This document shows positions 1-5,768 of a stretch of DNA of 13,999 bases, piece by piece. The stretch comes from Methanobacteriota archaeon. Lineage in GTDB: Archaea > Hydrothermarchaeota > Hydrothermarchaeia > Hydrothermarchaeales > JACRDW01. Location: positions 1 to 13,999 of the forward strand of contig JACRDW010000117.1 of the NCBI GenBank assembly GCA_016212785.1. The letters run 5' to 3'. Numbering within the stretch: position 1 is the first letter of the stretch; the number at the start of each line of letters is the position of its first letter. A program made the translations under genes and the position numbers. Under the pieces are notes generated by a model. The model was not told the origin of the DNA, did no database searches, and saw nothing but the letters and a program-made list of their open reading frames with translations.

Positions 1-418
1 AAGGTAGTACAGCTGTGCAAACGCCAAGCATAAACAGTGGGTCTATTTCCAGGTGGGTGTGCTCTCTGGTTAGCTCCTGCGGAGTAACTGCAATATATGC
101 ATTTTCTTCTTCTTCAGAATCCATATACTCCACAGAACCGCTGGCTATCAAATCGTCCCAGGTGATCTCTCCCTTCTTCAGCGCTTCCAATTCTTTGTCT
201 TTAATGCGCGGCTTGCCGTTCTCAACCACTATCAAAGGTCTTCTGGCTCTGCCTGCATCGGTATTCACCAGAACTTCGTCCGTGTCTTCGTAATAGGCGA
301 CGTTTATCTGCGTTGAGAGCTTTCCCTTTCTCCTGAGCTCTTTGATTTTTTCCACAAAAGCCAGAGGTTCTGCATGAGTTCCAATCAGCTTTCCGTTGAC
401 GTACACATTGGCTGCCAT
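1..418 (-). CDS. rpoB1: DNA-directed RNA polymerase subunit B' (RpoB1), 5' end only
   Basis: This is the N-terminal 139 codons of the C-terminal half of the split archaeal beta-type subunit; the gene runs off the left edge. The protein starts MAANVYVNGKLIGTH and later reads VEYMDSEEEENAYIAVTP and LEIDPLFMLGVCTAV, the conserved core typical of B' (known family pattern). The ATG shares one base with the TAA of rpoB'' (TAATG junction), and a good Shine-Dalgarno GGAGGT sits 6 nt upstream, so the two halves are translationally coupled. Function: catalytic core of the single archaeal RNA polymerase, together with A', A'' and B''. The start is certain; the product is recognised from sequence. Confidence 0.95.
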   Translation of the reverse strand, partial: MAANVYVNGKLIGTHAEPLAFVEKIKELRRKGKLSTQINVAYYEDTDEVLVNTDAGRARRPLIVVENGKPRIKDKELEALKKGEITWDDLIASGSVEYMDSEEEENAYIAVTPQELTREHTHLEIDPLFMLGVCTAVLP

Positions 419-1905
419 TATAATACCTCCCTGCGAATTTGCCTTACTCCGAGGTCGTATGCCACACTCTCTACTGAAAGCTCGTTGAATCCTGTTGAAA
501 ACTCGCATGCCAGTGCTAGATTTTTGACCAGCCCGCAGTTCGGCCCTTCAGGGGTCTCGCTCGGACAAATCTTTCCCCACTGCGTCGGGTGCAGGTCTCT
601 CGCTTCGAAGTGAGGCTGAGACCTCGACAAGGGAGAGATTACTCTCCTCAGGTGAGATACGACCGAGAGATAGTTCGTCCTGTCAAGAAGCTGGCTAACG
701 CCGGCTCTTCCTCCGACCCAGTTGCCGGTTGCGAGAGCGTGTCTTATTCTTTCTGTTAGAACATCTGCTCTTACCGCAGTCTGCACGCTCGGTTCTTTCC
801 CCCTGACAACCGCTCTTTCCAGCTGATACTTTATATCCCTGGTTAAATTATAAAAAGCGACCCTGAACAAATCCTCCATTAAATCCCCCGCAAGCCTCAA
901 CCTTTTATTTGCGTAGTGGTCTTTATCGTCTGGTCCTCTCCTGCCCAGCGCCATTTCGAGGACCCTTACAACCATTCTACCCAGATAGTGCGCCTTCCTT
1001 ATCCTGTCCTCCGGCTCAACTCCTATGTGAGGCAGCAGATACCTGTCAATCACCTGCTCAGCTCTTTTTAACCTGTATTCCCTCGTCTGACCTGCCGCAA
1101 CTTTCTTTCCTATAATCTCAATCGCAGCCTGCGTTGTCTTTACGTCCAAGTATTCTTCAAGGTTTTCTAAAATACTCTGCACGATTTCCGGGTCATCAGA
1201 AATTGTATTCACTATCTCCTGGTCTGTTTCCAGGCCGAGCGCCCTCATCAGAATTATGAAAGGTATTTCTCCGGGCACTGACGGGAAGGAAACTCCTATC
1301 AGCCCGTCCTTGTCTCTCTCAACGGTAACCAGGGCTCTGAAGCCGCCCCTCTTAGAGAAAACCTTTGCAACCTCTGTTACCTTCGTGTACTTCTCATTGT
1401 GCTCCAGCATGATTTTATTTGGAGCTAGGTCTTCGATTGTCACCAGCGCCCTCTCAGAGCCGTTGACGATGAAGTATCCTCCGGGGTCGAGAGGATCCTC
1501 ATCCGCTTCAATTAGCTCTCTCTCGCCCAGCCCGTATAAATTGCATCTCTTGGACTTCAGCATCGTGGGCAGCATTCCTATTTTCACAGTCTCGGTCTCT
1601 CCTTCCTGGTCCACTCTCCTCGGCGTCATCTCCAGATAGACTGGAGAAAAGTAGCTCAGGTTTCTCAACCTTGCTTCCACGGGCATGAGTCTGTTTTTTG
1701 AGCCGTCCGCTTCAATTACCTCTGCTTTTTCTACAGTAATCTTGCCCAAGTGGACCTCGACGCCTACGTCCGTCTCTATCTTTCCTGTGTCCTTGACAAT
1801 CTCCTGCAGGCGATTCTCGATGAAATCGTTGTAGGAATCTATGTGCTGCCTCACAAGCTCTCTCTTCTTTAGAAAAGCGTGCATGATTGGTTTTGTTTCT
1901 ATCAA
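418..1905 (-). CDS. rpoB2: DNA-directed RNA polymerase subunit B'' (RpoB2)
   Basis: A 495-residue protein with the usual length of the N-terminal half of split archaeal RNA polymerase subunit B. Recognisable blocks include SYNDFIENRLQEIV near residue 25, YFSPVYLEMTPRR (~85), GGYFIVNGSERALV (~142), the lobe region, and SPLSRSQPHFEARDLHPTQW followed by GKICPSETPEGPNCGLVKNL close to the C-terminus. The start is TTG, chosen because GAGGTG lies 5 nt upstream; it leaves a 9-nt gap after rpoH. The next in-frame ATG is codon 8 and has no such motif. Downstream the stop overlaps the rpoB' ATG. The B''/B' split is found in methanogens, Archaeoglobus and haloarchaea, which supports a euryarchaeal source. 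Confidence 0.96.
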   Translation of the reverse strand: MIETKPIMHAFLKKRELVRQHIDSYNDFIENRLQEIVKDTGKIETDVGVEVHLGKITVEKAEVIEADGSKNRLMPVEARLRNLSYFSPVYLEMTPRRVDQEGETETVKIGMLPTMLKSKRCNLYGLGERELIEADEDPLDPGGYFIVNGSERALVTIEDLAPNKIMLEHNEKYTKVTEVAKVFSKRGGFRALVTVERDKDGLIGVSFPSVPGEIPFIILMRALGLETDQEIVNTISDDPEIVQSILENLEEYLDVKTTQAAIEIIGKKVAAGQTREYRLKRAEQVIDRYLLPHIGVEPEDRIRKAHYLGRMVVRVLEMALGRRGPDDKDHYANKRLRLAGDLMEDLFRVAFYNLTRDIKYQLERAVVRGKEPSVQTAVRADVLTERIRHALATGNWVGGRAGVSQLLDRTNYLSVVSHLRRVISPLSRSQPHFEARDLHPTQWGKICPSETPEGPNCGLVKNLALACEFSTGFNELSVESVAYDLGVRQIRREVL

Positions 1906-1914
1906 AATATCACC

Positions 1915-2151
1915 TCACCCCGTCACCACAACCCTATAAAATATGCTTTTGCCCGCGGTCTTGCTGTTCCTCGTTATTTTTACCACATCCCCTGCTTTGG
2001 CTCCAATCGTTTTGGCAGCCGGGTCAGAAATCAGAATCTTCGGAATCTGTCCTTTTGTTACATTAAATTTTTTAAGCAGCTCGCTGGCATCTTCCTCCGG
2101 AAGAACCTCGTGCTGCGCCACCAACTCATGCTTCAGTACATCAAACTTCAT
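1915..2151 (-). CDS. rpoH: DNA-directed RNA polymerase subunit H (RpoH/Rpb5)
   Basis: A 78-residue protein beginning MKFDVLKHELVAQHEVLPEE and containing QIPKILISDPAAKTIGAK-GDVVKITRNS, the archaeal homologue of the eukaryotic Rpb5 C-terminal domain. The open frame extends to 2187, but the ATG at 2151 is preferred: it gives the family's normal length and has GAGG upstream at a spacing of 7. Its stop overlaps the Shine-Dalgarno region of rpoB''. It is first in the rpoH-rpoB''-rpoB' operon. A 19-nt perfect hairpin and a TATA-like box lie upstream. Confidence 0.95.
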   Translation of the reverse strand: MKFDVLKHELVAQHEVLPEEDASELLKKFNVTKGQIPKILISDPAAKTIGAKAGDVVKITRNSKTAGKSIFYRVVVTG

Positions 2152-2184
2152 TTCAATCCCTCGCTCGCTCTTGACCGCTTGAAG

Positions 2185-2203
2185 CACTTGCCTTCGGCAA
2201 GTG
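2185..2203 (-). promoter_or_regulatory. Perfect hairpin in the rpoH leader
   Basis: CACTTGCC and GGCAAGTG form an 8-bp perfect stem around a 3-nt loop. It lies 34 nt upstream of the rpoH start and about 21 nt downstream of a TATA-like sequence (TATAA at 2225-2229, minus strand). If that box is used, the hairpin would be at the very 5' end of the mRNA. The CACTTGC...GCAAG core also occurs near 9198-9213. A role in regulating or stabilising the operon mRNA is inference. Confidence 0.5.
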
Positions 2204-2224
2204 TGATTTTACCTCCGCATCGGC

Positions 2225-2229
2225 TTATA
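2225..2229 (-). promoter_or_regulatory. Possible TATA box for rpoH-rpoB''-rpoB'
   Basis: Minus-strand CCTATAAGCC. Transcription starting about 25 nt downstream would give a leader of roughly 50 nt that contains the hairpin at 2185-2203. The operon could instead be read through from the 5S/tRNA block upstream. Support is weak. Confidence 0.35.
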
Positions 2230-2281
2230 GGGTCTCGGCACGAGAACTCGTAACCAATCCGCTTGTGCGAAGGGTTGCGAG

Positions 2282-2364
2282 GGCGCAGTGCCCTTCCGTT
2301 AGGAAGATGGTATATATGCCAGCTTCCTTACGGAATTGAGAAACGGGCCCGGCGGGATTTGAAC
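2282..2364 (-). repeat. Partial duplicate of the tRNA-Lys 3' end and its flank, interrupted by a 45-bp insert
   Basis: Two blocks, 2282-2291 (10 bp) and 2337-2364 (28 bp), are identical to the continuous stretch 2459-2496, which is the 3' end of tRNA-Lys plus its downstream flank. Only the T-loop, the 3' T-stem strand and the 3' acceptor strand are copied. The 5' T-stem strand differs and pairs poorly, and no 5' tRNA half with a GGGCCCG acceptor lies nearby, so this is a remnant and not a working tRNA. Such partial copies arise from tRNA-directed integration (att site) or from tandem duplication. A second short match, GGGTCTCGGC at 2230-2239 and 2409-2418, suggests that a longer block was duplicated. 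Confidence 0.75.
2292..2336. repeat. Three-hairpin element, copy R1
   Basis: About 45 bp inserted between the two identical flanks described for 2282-2364; the empty site is at 2468/2469. On the plus strand it reads as a left hairpin CTTCC-GTTA-GGAAG (2293-2306), a middle palindromic piece ATGGTATATATGCCAG (2307-2322), and a right hairpin TTCC-TTAC-GGAA (2324-2335). The outer arms are near-inverted copies of each other (12 of 13). The same architecture occurs in the tRNA-Asp intron and at 9222-9266. Confidence 0.75.
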
Positions 2365-2378
2365 CCAAGCGGAGCCTT

Positions 2379-2396
2379 TTTGCTAACGCAAAAACC
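2379..2396. repeat. Perfect 7-bp hairpin beside the tRNA-Lys 3' duplicate
   Basis: TTTTTGC-TAAC-GCAAAAA forms a 7-bp stem with a 4-nt loop. It lies just inside the duplicated tRNA end, where the anticodon/variable region would be expected. The TAAC/GTTA loop recurs in the left arm of copy R1. It may be a fragment of the same kind of hairpin element. Confidence 0.5.
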
Positions 2397-2475
2397 CTCG
2401 GGAAAGATGGGTCTCGGCGCAAGCCAGCATTCATGGCTACTGTTGAGAAAAGCTTGCTGGCGCAGTGCTGAGAAA

Positions 2476-2601
2476 CGGGCCCGGCGGGATTTGAACTCGC
2501 GACTCCCGGCTTTCCTTCCCATTTTCCGATAACGCTTTTTTCGCTACGCTCATTAAAAGGGCTAAAAGGCCGGTGCTCTAGCCAGACTGAGCTACGGGCC
2601 C
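2476..2601 (-). tRNA. tRNA-Lys(TTT) with a 51-nt intron
   Basis: The acceptor strands GGGCCCG and CGGGCCC pair perfectly, with discriminator G and no encoded CCA. The D arm is GCTC...GAGC. Anticodon stem CCGGC/GCCGG encloses C-T-TTT-A-A, giving anticodon TTT at 2564-2566 on the minus strand. The intron is 2512-2562, inserted after A37. A bulge-helix-bulge is supported: loop bases CTTT can pair with AAGG near the intron 3' end, and CCC near its 5' end pairs with GGG. One oddity is an A-C mismatch in the T stem (GCGAG against CCCGC). The gene lies 25 bp after tRNA-Asp in the same direction. Confidence 0.93.
2512..2562 (-). other. Intron of tRNA-Lys
   Basis: A 51-nt intervening sequence at the canonical 37/38 position of tRNA-Lys. 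Its ends form the expected bulge-helix-bulge with the anticodon loop, the substrate of the archaeal splicing endonuclease. The interior contains TAGCG and CGTTA, which can pair as a short A-rich-looped hairpin. Confidence 0.85.
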
Positions 2602-2626
2602 GTGATATTGGCGCCATGGAAGGTAG

Positions 2627-2763
2627 CGCCCTGGTCGGGATTTGAACCCGAGTCGAGGGAGTTTTGCTTCTTCTGCAAGGAAGATTGGCGGACACGCCAG
2701 CTTCCTCTCGGAAATCTTCCGGAAATGACAGTCCCTCATGATAGGCCGCTACACTACCAGGGC
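2627..2763 (-). tRNA. tRNA-Asp(GTC) with a 64-nt intron
   Basis: Acceptor strands GCCCTGG and CCAGGGC pair perfectly; the discriminator is G and no CCA is encoded. T stem TCGGG/CCCGA encloses TTCAAAT. Anticodon stem AGGGA/TCCCT encloses C-T-GTC-A-C, with anticodon GTC at 2727-2729 (minus strand). The intron runs 2662-2725, after A37. A relaxed bulge-helix-bulge is possible: T33-G34-T35 can pair with GCA near the intron 3' end, and TTC at its 5' end with GAA. It is the first tRNA downstream of 5S rRNA. Confidence 0.93.
2662..2725 (-). other. Intron of tRNA-Asp, largely made of a three-hairpin repeat
   Basis: The 64-nt intron contains positions 2670-2714, an element matching copies R1 (2292-2336) and R2 (9222-9266). 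On the plus strand it is CTTCT-GCAA-GGAAG, then a middle hairpin TGGCG-GACA-CGCCA (2686-2699), then TTCC-TCTC-GGAA. It is about 80% identical to the copy at 9222-9266 by direct alignment of 45 positions. In addition, GGAAGATT/AATCTTCC (2679-2686 with 2713-2720) form an 8-bp stem that can enclose the middle hairpin. Confidence 0.85.
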
Positions 2764-2822
2764 TCTTTTTCAGAATGCTGGTAAAAACTAAGACATTAAA
2801 CATAATACAAGCTACCTTCCCA

Positions 2823-2909
2823 AACCTACCTTATTCCTCAAACTTTGCTCCTGCCTCTTGAAACATAAGACGTAGGTTGTCACATACGCCAGCATCTATG
2901 ACCACCTAC
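2823..2909 (-). other. Two overlapping, mutually exclusive stem-loops between 5S rRNA and tRNA-Asp
   Basis: This spacer holds no open frame I would call. The segment 2872-2882 pairs at 10 of 11 positions with 2899-2909 around a 16-nt loop. The same bases 2872-2878 also pair perfectly with 2823-2829, extended by CTTAT/ATAAG (2830-2834 with 2865-2869) across a 2-nt bulge. Only one can form at a time, as in attenuator-like RNA switches or alternating processing signals. The rest of 2764-2924 shows nothing clear. Confidence 0.5.
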
Positions 2910-2924
2910 ATCAAATTATTTAAT

Positions 2925-3049
2925 GGGCTGGCAGCGCCTCTGGCTTCCCGCGGGCTCGCGCACCGCAGTACAACCAGAATCGCTGGAGGACTTTACTTCC
3001 GTGTTCGAATGGGAACGGGTGTGACCCCTCCGCTGTGGCCGCCATACCC
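2925..3049 (-). rRNA. rrf: 5S ribosomal RNA
   Basis: On the minus strand the sequence carries the conserved 5S block CCCGTTCCCATTCGAACACG, followed by GAAGTAAAG, the loop region and CTGCGGTG. Its ends TGGCGGC and GCTGCCA pair as helix I, extended by GGG/CCC. Length is about 125 nt. No 16S or 23S gene lies in the window, so this is a 5S gene grouped with tRNAs and not part of a visible rRNA operon. Ends are approximate by a few bases. Confidence 0.92.
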
Positions 3050-3079
3050 TGCTGAGTAGCATTCGCTTATTTTTATACG

Positions 3080-3087
3080 TATATAAA
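3080..3087 (-). promoter_or_regulatory. TATA box of the 5S rRNA / tRNA unit
   Basis: Minus-strand TTTATATA lies about 30 nt before the 5S 5' end, in an AT-rich gap between the flavin reductase gene and 5S. This is the normal spacing for an archaeal promoter with a short leader. Confidence 0.6.
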
Positions 3088-3116
3088 GTTTTCCATGTAT
3101 AACGTTTTAAAAGAAA

Positions 3117-3656
3117 TTAAATTTTATCTGCGATTGTTAAAAACTCGTCACCGCCGAGATGGTAGATGGGCTTGACTTTTTTGACGTCGTACTTTCCGTC
3201 AAAAATACCTTGGTCTGCGCTCGCTGCTACTACTTCTCCTAGGAATAGAGTGTGGTCGCCTGTCGTAATAGAGCCCATGACTCTGCATTCGAGATGCGCC
3301 ACGCATTCCTTGATTAACGGTGGCGCAACTTTCTTGGCAGGTATGGGAGTCAATTTAGTTTCCTTAAACTTGTCGCAGTTTCTCCCGGAGTTGCAGCCGC
3401 AGAACAGGGTTTCTCTCGCAATCTGCATCGTAGGTATGTTTACAATGAATTCTTTTGTCTCGCTTATAAGCTTGTGGGAATATCTCTGCGGCGCAACGCT
3501 TATCGCAACCATCGGCGGCTTTATCGAGGTCGGCATAGACCAGGCGAGAGTGATTATATTCGCTCTGCCCCTGCTGTCAATGCACGTGACGAGCACGGTT
3601 AAGCGGGGATGCATGAGGCGATATATCGAATCGGAAGCGACGCTTATTTTTTGCAT
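3117..3656 (-). CDS. Flavin reductase-like FMN-binding protein (flavoredoxin family)
   Basis: A 179-residue protein with the flavin-reductase-like split-barrel pattern: YRLMHPRLTVLVTC near residue 12, then NIITLAWSMPTSIKPPMVAIS and FIVNIPT, which shape the FMN site in this family, and later GDHTLFLGEVVAA. Many methanogens and Archaeoglobus have several such proteins, which bind FMN and pass electrons or reduce flavin; the exact partner is unknown. A Cys-rich segment, FCGCNSGRNCDKF (~84-96), is typical of the flavoredoxin-like branch. No Shine-Dalgarno is seen. A TATA-like TTTATATTTAAA lies about 25 nt upstream of the ATG, so the mRNA is probably leaderless. Confidence 0.85.
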   Translation of the reverse strand: MQKISVASDSIYRLMHPRLTVLVTCIDSRGRANIITLAWSMPTSIKPPMVAISVAPQRYSHKLISETKEFIVNIPTMQIARETLFCGCNSGRNCDKFKETKLTPIPAKKVAPPLIKECVAHLECRVMGSITTGDHTLFLGEVVAASADQGIFDGKYDVKKVKPIYHLGGDEFLTIADKI

Positions 3657-3752
3657 GCATAATAAGTGAAATTTTTAAATATAAAATAATACCGTTGCAG
3701 GCACGACTTTTCCATATGCTGCATGCGAACCAAAGGTAGAGCTACAGAAAAA

Positions 3753-3759
3753 TATATAA
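3753..3759 (+). promoter_or_regulatory. TATA box for the structured RNA at 3784
   Basis: TATATAA sits 25-30 nt before the first base of the long closing helix of the RNA, exactly where an archaeal start site would be expected to place the RNA 5' end. Confidence 0.6.
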
Positions 3760-3783
3760 ACCATGAAGATGCAATAAAACATT

Positions 3784-3937
3784 GCGGGTTTAGATTGGGT
3801 GTTTCAAGGCGTGCAGTCTTCGGATACGCAGCCGAGAACGACGGGTATTGTCCTTCGGGATAATAATTCGTTTGAAAGGAACGCCTTATGGTCTTCGGAC
3901 TATCTGTGCGAGTCCTTTCGGCTCGGACTAAGCCCGC
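3784..3937 (+). ncRNA. Structured non-coding RNA (~154 nt), family not recognised
   Basis: The ends pair as a 10-bp helix with one G-U (3784-3793 with 3928-3937). Inside are a second helix 3806-3812/3881-3887, a third helix 3837-3841/3868-3872 leading to an 8-bp stem 3846-3853/3858-3865 capped by C(TTCG)G, a hairpin 3888-3893/3898-3903 also capped by C(TTCG)G, a weak C(TTCG)G hairpin at 3816-3825, and a hairpin 3909-3912/3922-3925. A TATA box lies about 25-30 nt upstream and a T-rich stretch follows at 3940-3947. It shows none of the landmarks I would expect for RNase P RNA or SRP RNA. It may be an independent small RNA or the leader of the HEAT-repeat gene 26 nt downstream. Confidence 0.7.
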
Positions 3938-3963
3938 ACTTTGTTTTAATAAGCTGATTTCTA

Positions 3964-4881
3964 ATGTTAACTAATTTTTTTATTTATGTGACCGACAGGA
4001 AAATTCTGGAGAAGCTTTTGGAGAGTCCTGGCACAGAGGCTAGAATAAAGGCTGTCGATATTTTGAAAAGTATCGGTGAGGAAAATCCGGTAGTTGCCGA
4101 GGAGTTTATACCCAAGCTTATAGAGTTTCTGGGAGACAAGAACAGGGCTGTTCGAGAGGCTTCGATTTCTGCCATCGCATTGATAGGGGAAGGCTACCCT
4201 GCGATGATTAAGTCCTGGGCAGCCAAATTCATAGAGCTGCTGGACGACGAGAGCATGAATGTTCGGAGAAACGCCGCTTATGCGCTGGCGCTCATAGGAG
4301 AAGAGAATCCGCAGTTAGCTGAAAAAGCTGTTCCAAAGCTCATAGATTTTTTAAATTCAAAAAGCGATATAGTGCGCTCGAATGCCGCGTGCTCTCTGGC
4401 GCTGCTCGCAAAGGGAAATCCGAGCCTGGTCAAGAATTTTGCCCAGAGATTTATGAACGCTCTCGAGGATGAGAACGAGATTGTAAAAACGAATTCAGCT
4501 TATATTCTGGGACTCATCGGAAACGAGAATCCCAAACTGGTTGAGAAGGCAATTCCAAAGCTGATAAAATTTTTAGACGAAAACGCAGGACTTAAAGAAA
4601 ATGCTGGTTACGCATTAGCGCTGATTGGAATAAAAAATCAAGAGTTAATCAAGGAAGCTGTTCCGAAATTGCTGGCGCTCCTCAAGGATTCGAGAGAAGA
4701 GGTCAGGGCAGCTTCGGTGTGCGCCCTGGGGGCGGTTTGCAATCCGGAACTTTTAAAATCGATGAAAGAACTCCTGACAGATTCTTCCTTGGTGAACATA
4801 TACCATCCAGAAGGCAGGGTGTTTATCGCAACCACAGTATCAGAGATTGCAAAGGAAGCAAAGAAAAAGCAATCAAAATAA
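3964..4881 (+). CDS. HEAT-repeat protein
   Basis: A 305-residue protein built of about seven alpha-helical HEAT-type repeats of 37-39 residues, with the recurring signature GEENP..AEKAVPKLIDFL followed by VRRNAAYALALIG (positions ~35-265). Such solenoids are protein-binding scaffolds; no enzymatic motif is present. The start is uncertain: the ATG has no clear Shine-Dalgarno, and a GTG eight codons downstream (before TDRKILEKL) is possible. The gene lies 26 nt after the structured RNA and may be transcribed from its promoter. Its stop overlaps the stop of bioY by 9 bp, tail to tail. Partner and role are unknown. Confidence 0.85.
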   Translation: MLTNFFIYVTDRKILEKLLESPGTEARIKAVDILKSIGEENPVVAEEFIPKLIEFLGDKNRAVREASISAIALIGEGYPAMIKSWAAKFIELLDDESMNVRRNAAYALALIGEENPQLAEKAVPKLIDFLNSKSDIVRSNAACSLALLAKGNPSLVKNFAQRFMNALEDENEIVKTNSAYILGLIGNENPKLVEKAIPKLIKFLDENAGLKENAGYALALIGIKNQELIKEAVPKLLALLKDSREEVRAASVCALGAVCNPELLKSMKELLTDSSLVNIYHPEGRVFIATTVSEIAKEAKKKQSK

Positions 4882-5727
4882 TTTTTTTGTGAAATGGAGA
4901 AGCAGCAGACAGTTCAGCAGCGCTGAAGAGGAGTACCAGAAGCTCTGCTTCAAGAGTACCACAGGGCTTACTTCTCCGATGCTTAACAATTTGAGCCAGA
5001 ACAAAAGCACAAAGAACACAATCAGCGCGCCGCTAACAACTGCGCCAGCCGCATCTATCAATCTCGCTTTTGCCGGGTTCTTAAAATCAACCTCGCCGTT
5101 GTACGCTTCTTTCGGCAGCAGAACTGCTGCAATGCCGACCGCTGCAAATGCTTTGAGAATGTCTCCGGGTATGAACGGAAGCACTGCCATTGCAAATACT
5201 TCTTTAAAACCGAGCGCGGTAAATCCTGTCTTTGCCAACAACTTCGCCTGCAGCACAGGCAGCGAAGCAAGAGCTAGATAAAACTGCAAGGCGCCGAGAG
5301 CGTATATTACGGCAATGCCGAAGAGCATGAGCGAGAGCTGGAATGCGAAGCCCCTCGCCCTAACAAAGTTATCCACAAACCAGCCAATGATAAAGGCAGT
5401 TAGAACGAATCCTGCCATGTAGCCGCCTGTTACTCCTGTCAAATATGCCCAACCCCCGTTCATTCCGGCAAACCACGGCAGACCTGCTCCGCCGAGCGCT
5501 ACATAAATTAACTGGCTCACTCCGCCATACTTTCCGAGCACCACTCCGCTCAAAAGTACAAAGAAGACCTGACCGGTTATCGGCACGGGCGTAAACGGAA
5601 GATAAATTCTAAGCTGCGCTCCAAGGCCGGTTAAACCCGCAAAAATGAAAGCCAGAGCTAGCTTGTGTGCGAAGTTAGATTCGTATCTCCACTTGAAAAA
5701 ATTATATCTCGCCTGCCTGTATTCCAT
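4873..5727 (-). CDS. bioY: Biotin transporter BioY (ECF S-component), with C-terminal extension
   Basis: A multi-pass membrane protein with the BioY core: QLRIYLPFTPVPITGQ, FVLLSGVVLGKYGG, YVALGGAGLPWFAG and GWAYLTGVTGGYMAGF, then FIPGDILKAFAAVGIAA. These regions bind biotin in ECF S-components (known). BioY proteins are usually about 190-200 residues; this one is about 284, with a further two hydrophobic segments near the C-terminus (e.g. GALIVFFVLLFWLKLL). No EcfT or EcfA gene is visible. The ATG at 5727 is preferred over a GTG at 5742, because a TATA-like TTTAAATA (5755-5762, minus) sits about 30 nt before it. It follows birA with a short gap. Confidence 0.93.
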   Translation of the reverse strand: MEYRQARYNFFKWRYESNFAHKLALAFIFAGLTGLGAQLRIYLPFTPVPITGQVFFVLLSGVVLGKYGGVSQLIYVALGGAGLPWFAGMNGGWAYLTGVTGGYMAGFVLTAFIIGWFVDNFVRARGFAFQLSLMLFGIAVIYALGALQFYLALASLPVLQAKLLAKTGFTALGFKEVFAMAVLPFIPGDILKAFAAVGIAAVLLPKEAYNGEVDFKNPAKARLIDAAGAVVSGALIVFFVLLFWLKLLSIGEVSPVVLLKQSFWYSSSALLNCLLLLHFTKKLF

Positions 5728-5768
5728 GTTAACTTCTACCACATCGCTGGAATTATTTAAATCTTGTG

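Noticed and set aside
1256..1639. Plus-strand open frames opposite rpoB'' and opposite pycA/pycB
   Set aside because: They mirror strongly conserved coding sequence on the other strand and show no domains or promoters.
2152..2187. Longer RpoH with 12 extra residues
   Set aside because: The ATG at 2151 has a Shine-Dalgarno and yields the normal family length; the extension would run into the leader hairpin.
2337..2400. A third tRNA gene, or the 3' half of a split tRNA
   Set aside because: Only the T-loop, the 3' T-stem strand and the acceptor 3' strand match; the 5' T-stem strand pairs poorly and no 5' half exists nearby. A split tRNA would need a matching 5' half elsewhere, which cannot be tested here.
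2225..2803. Long open frame of 192 codons on the minus strand across the tRNA region
   Set aside because: It runs through both tRNA genes and their introns; its protein shows repeated tRNA-derived fragments and no domain.
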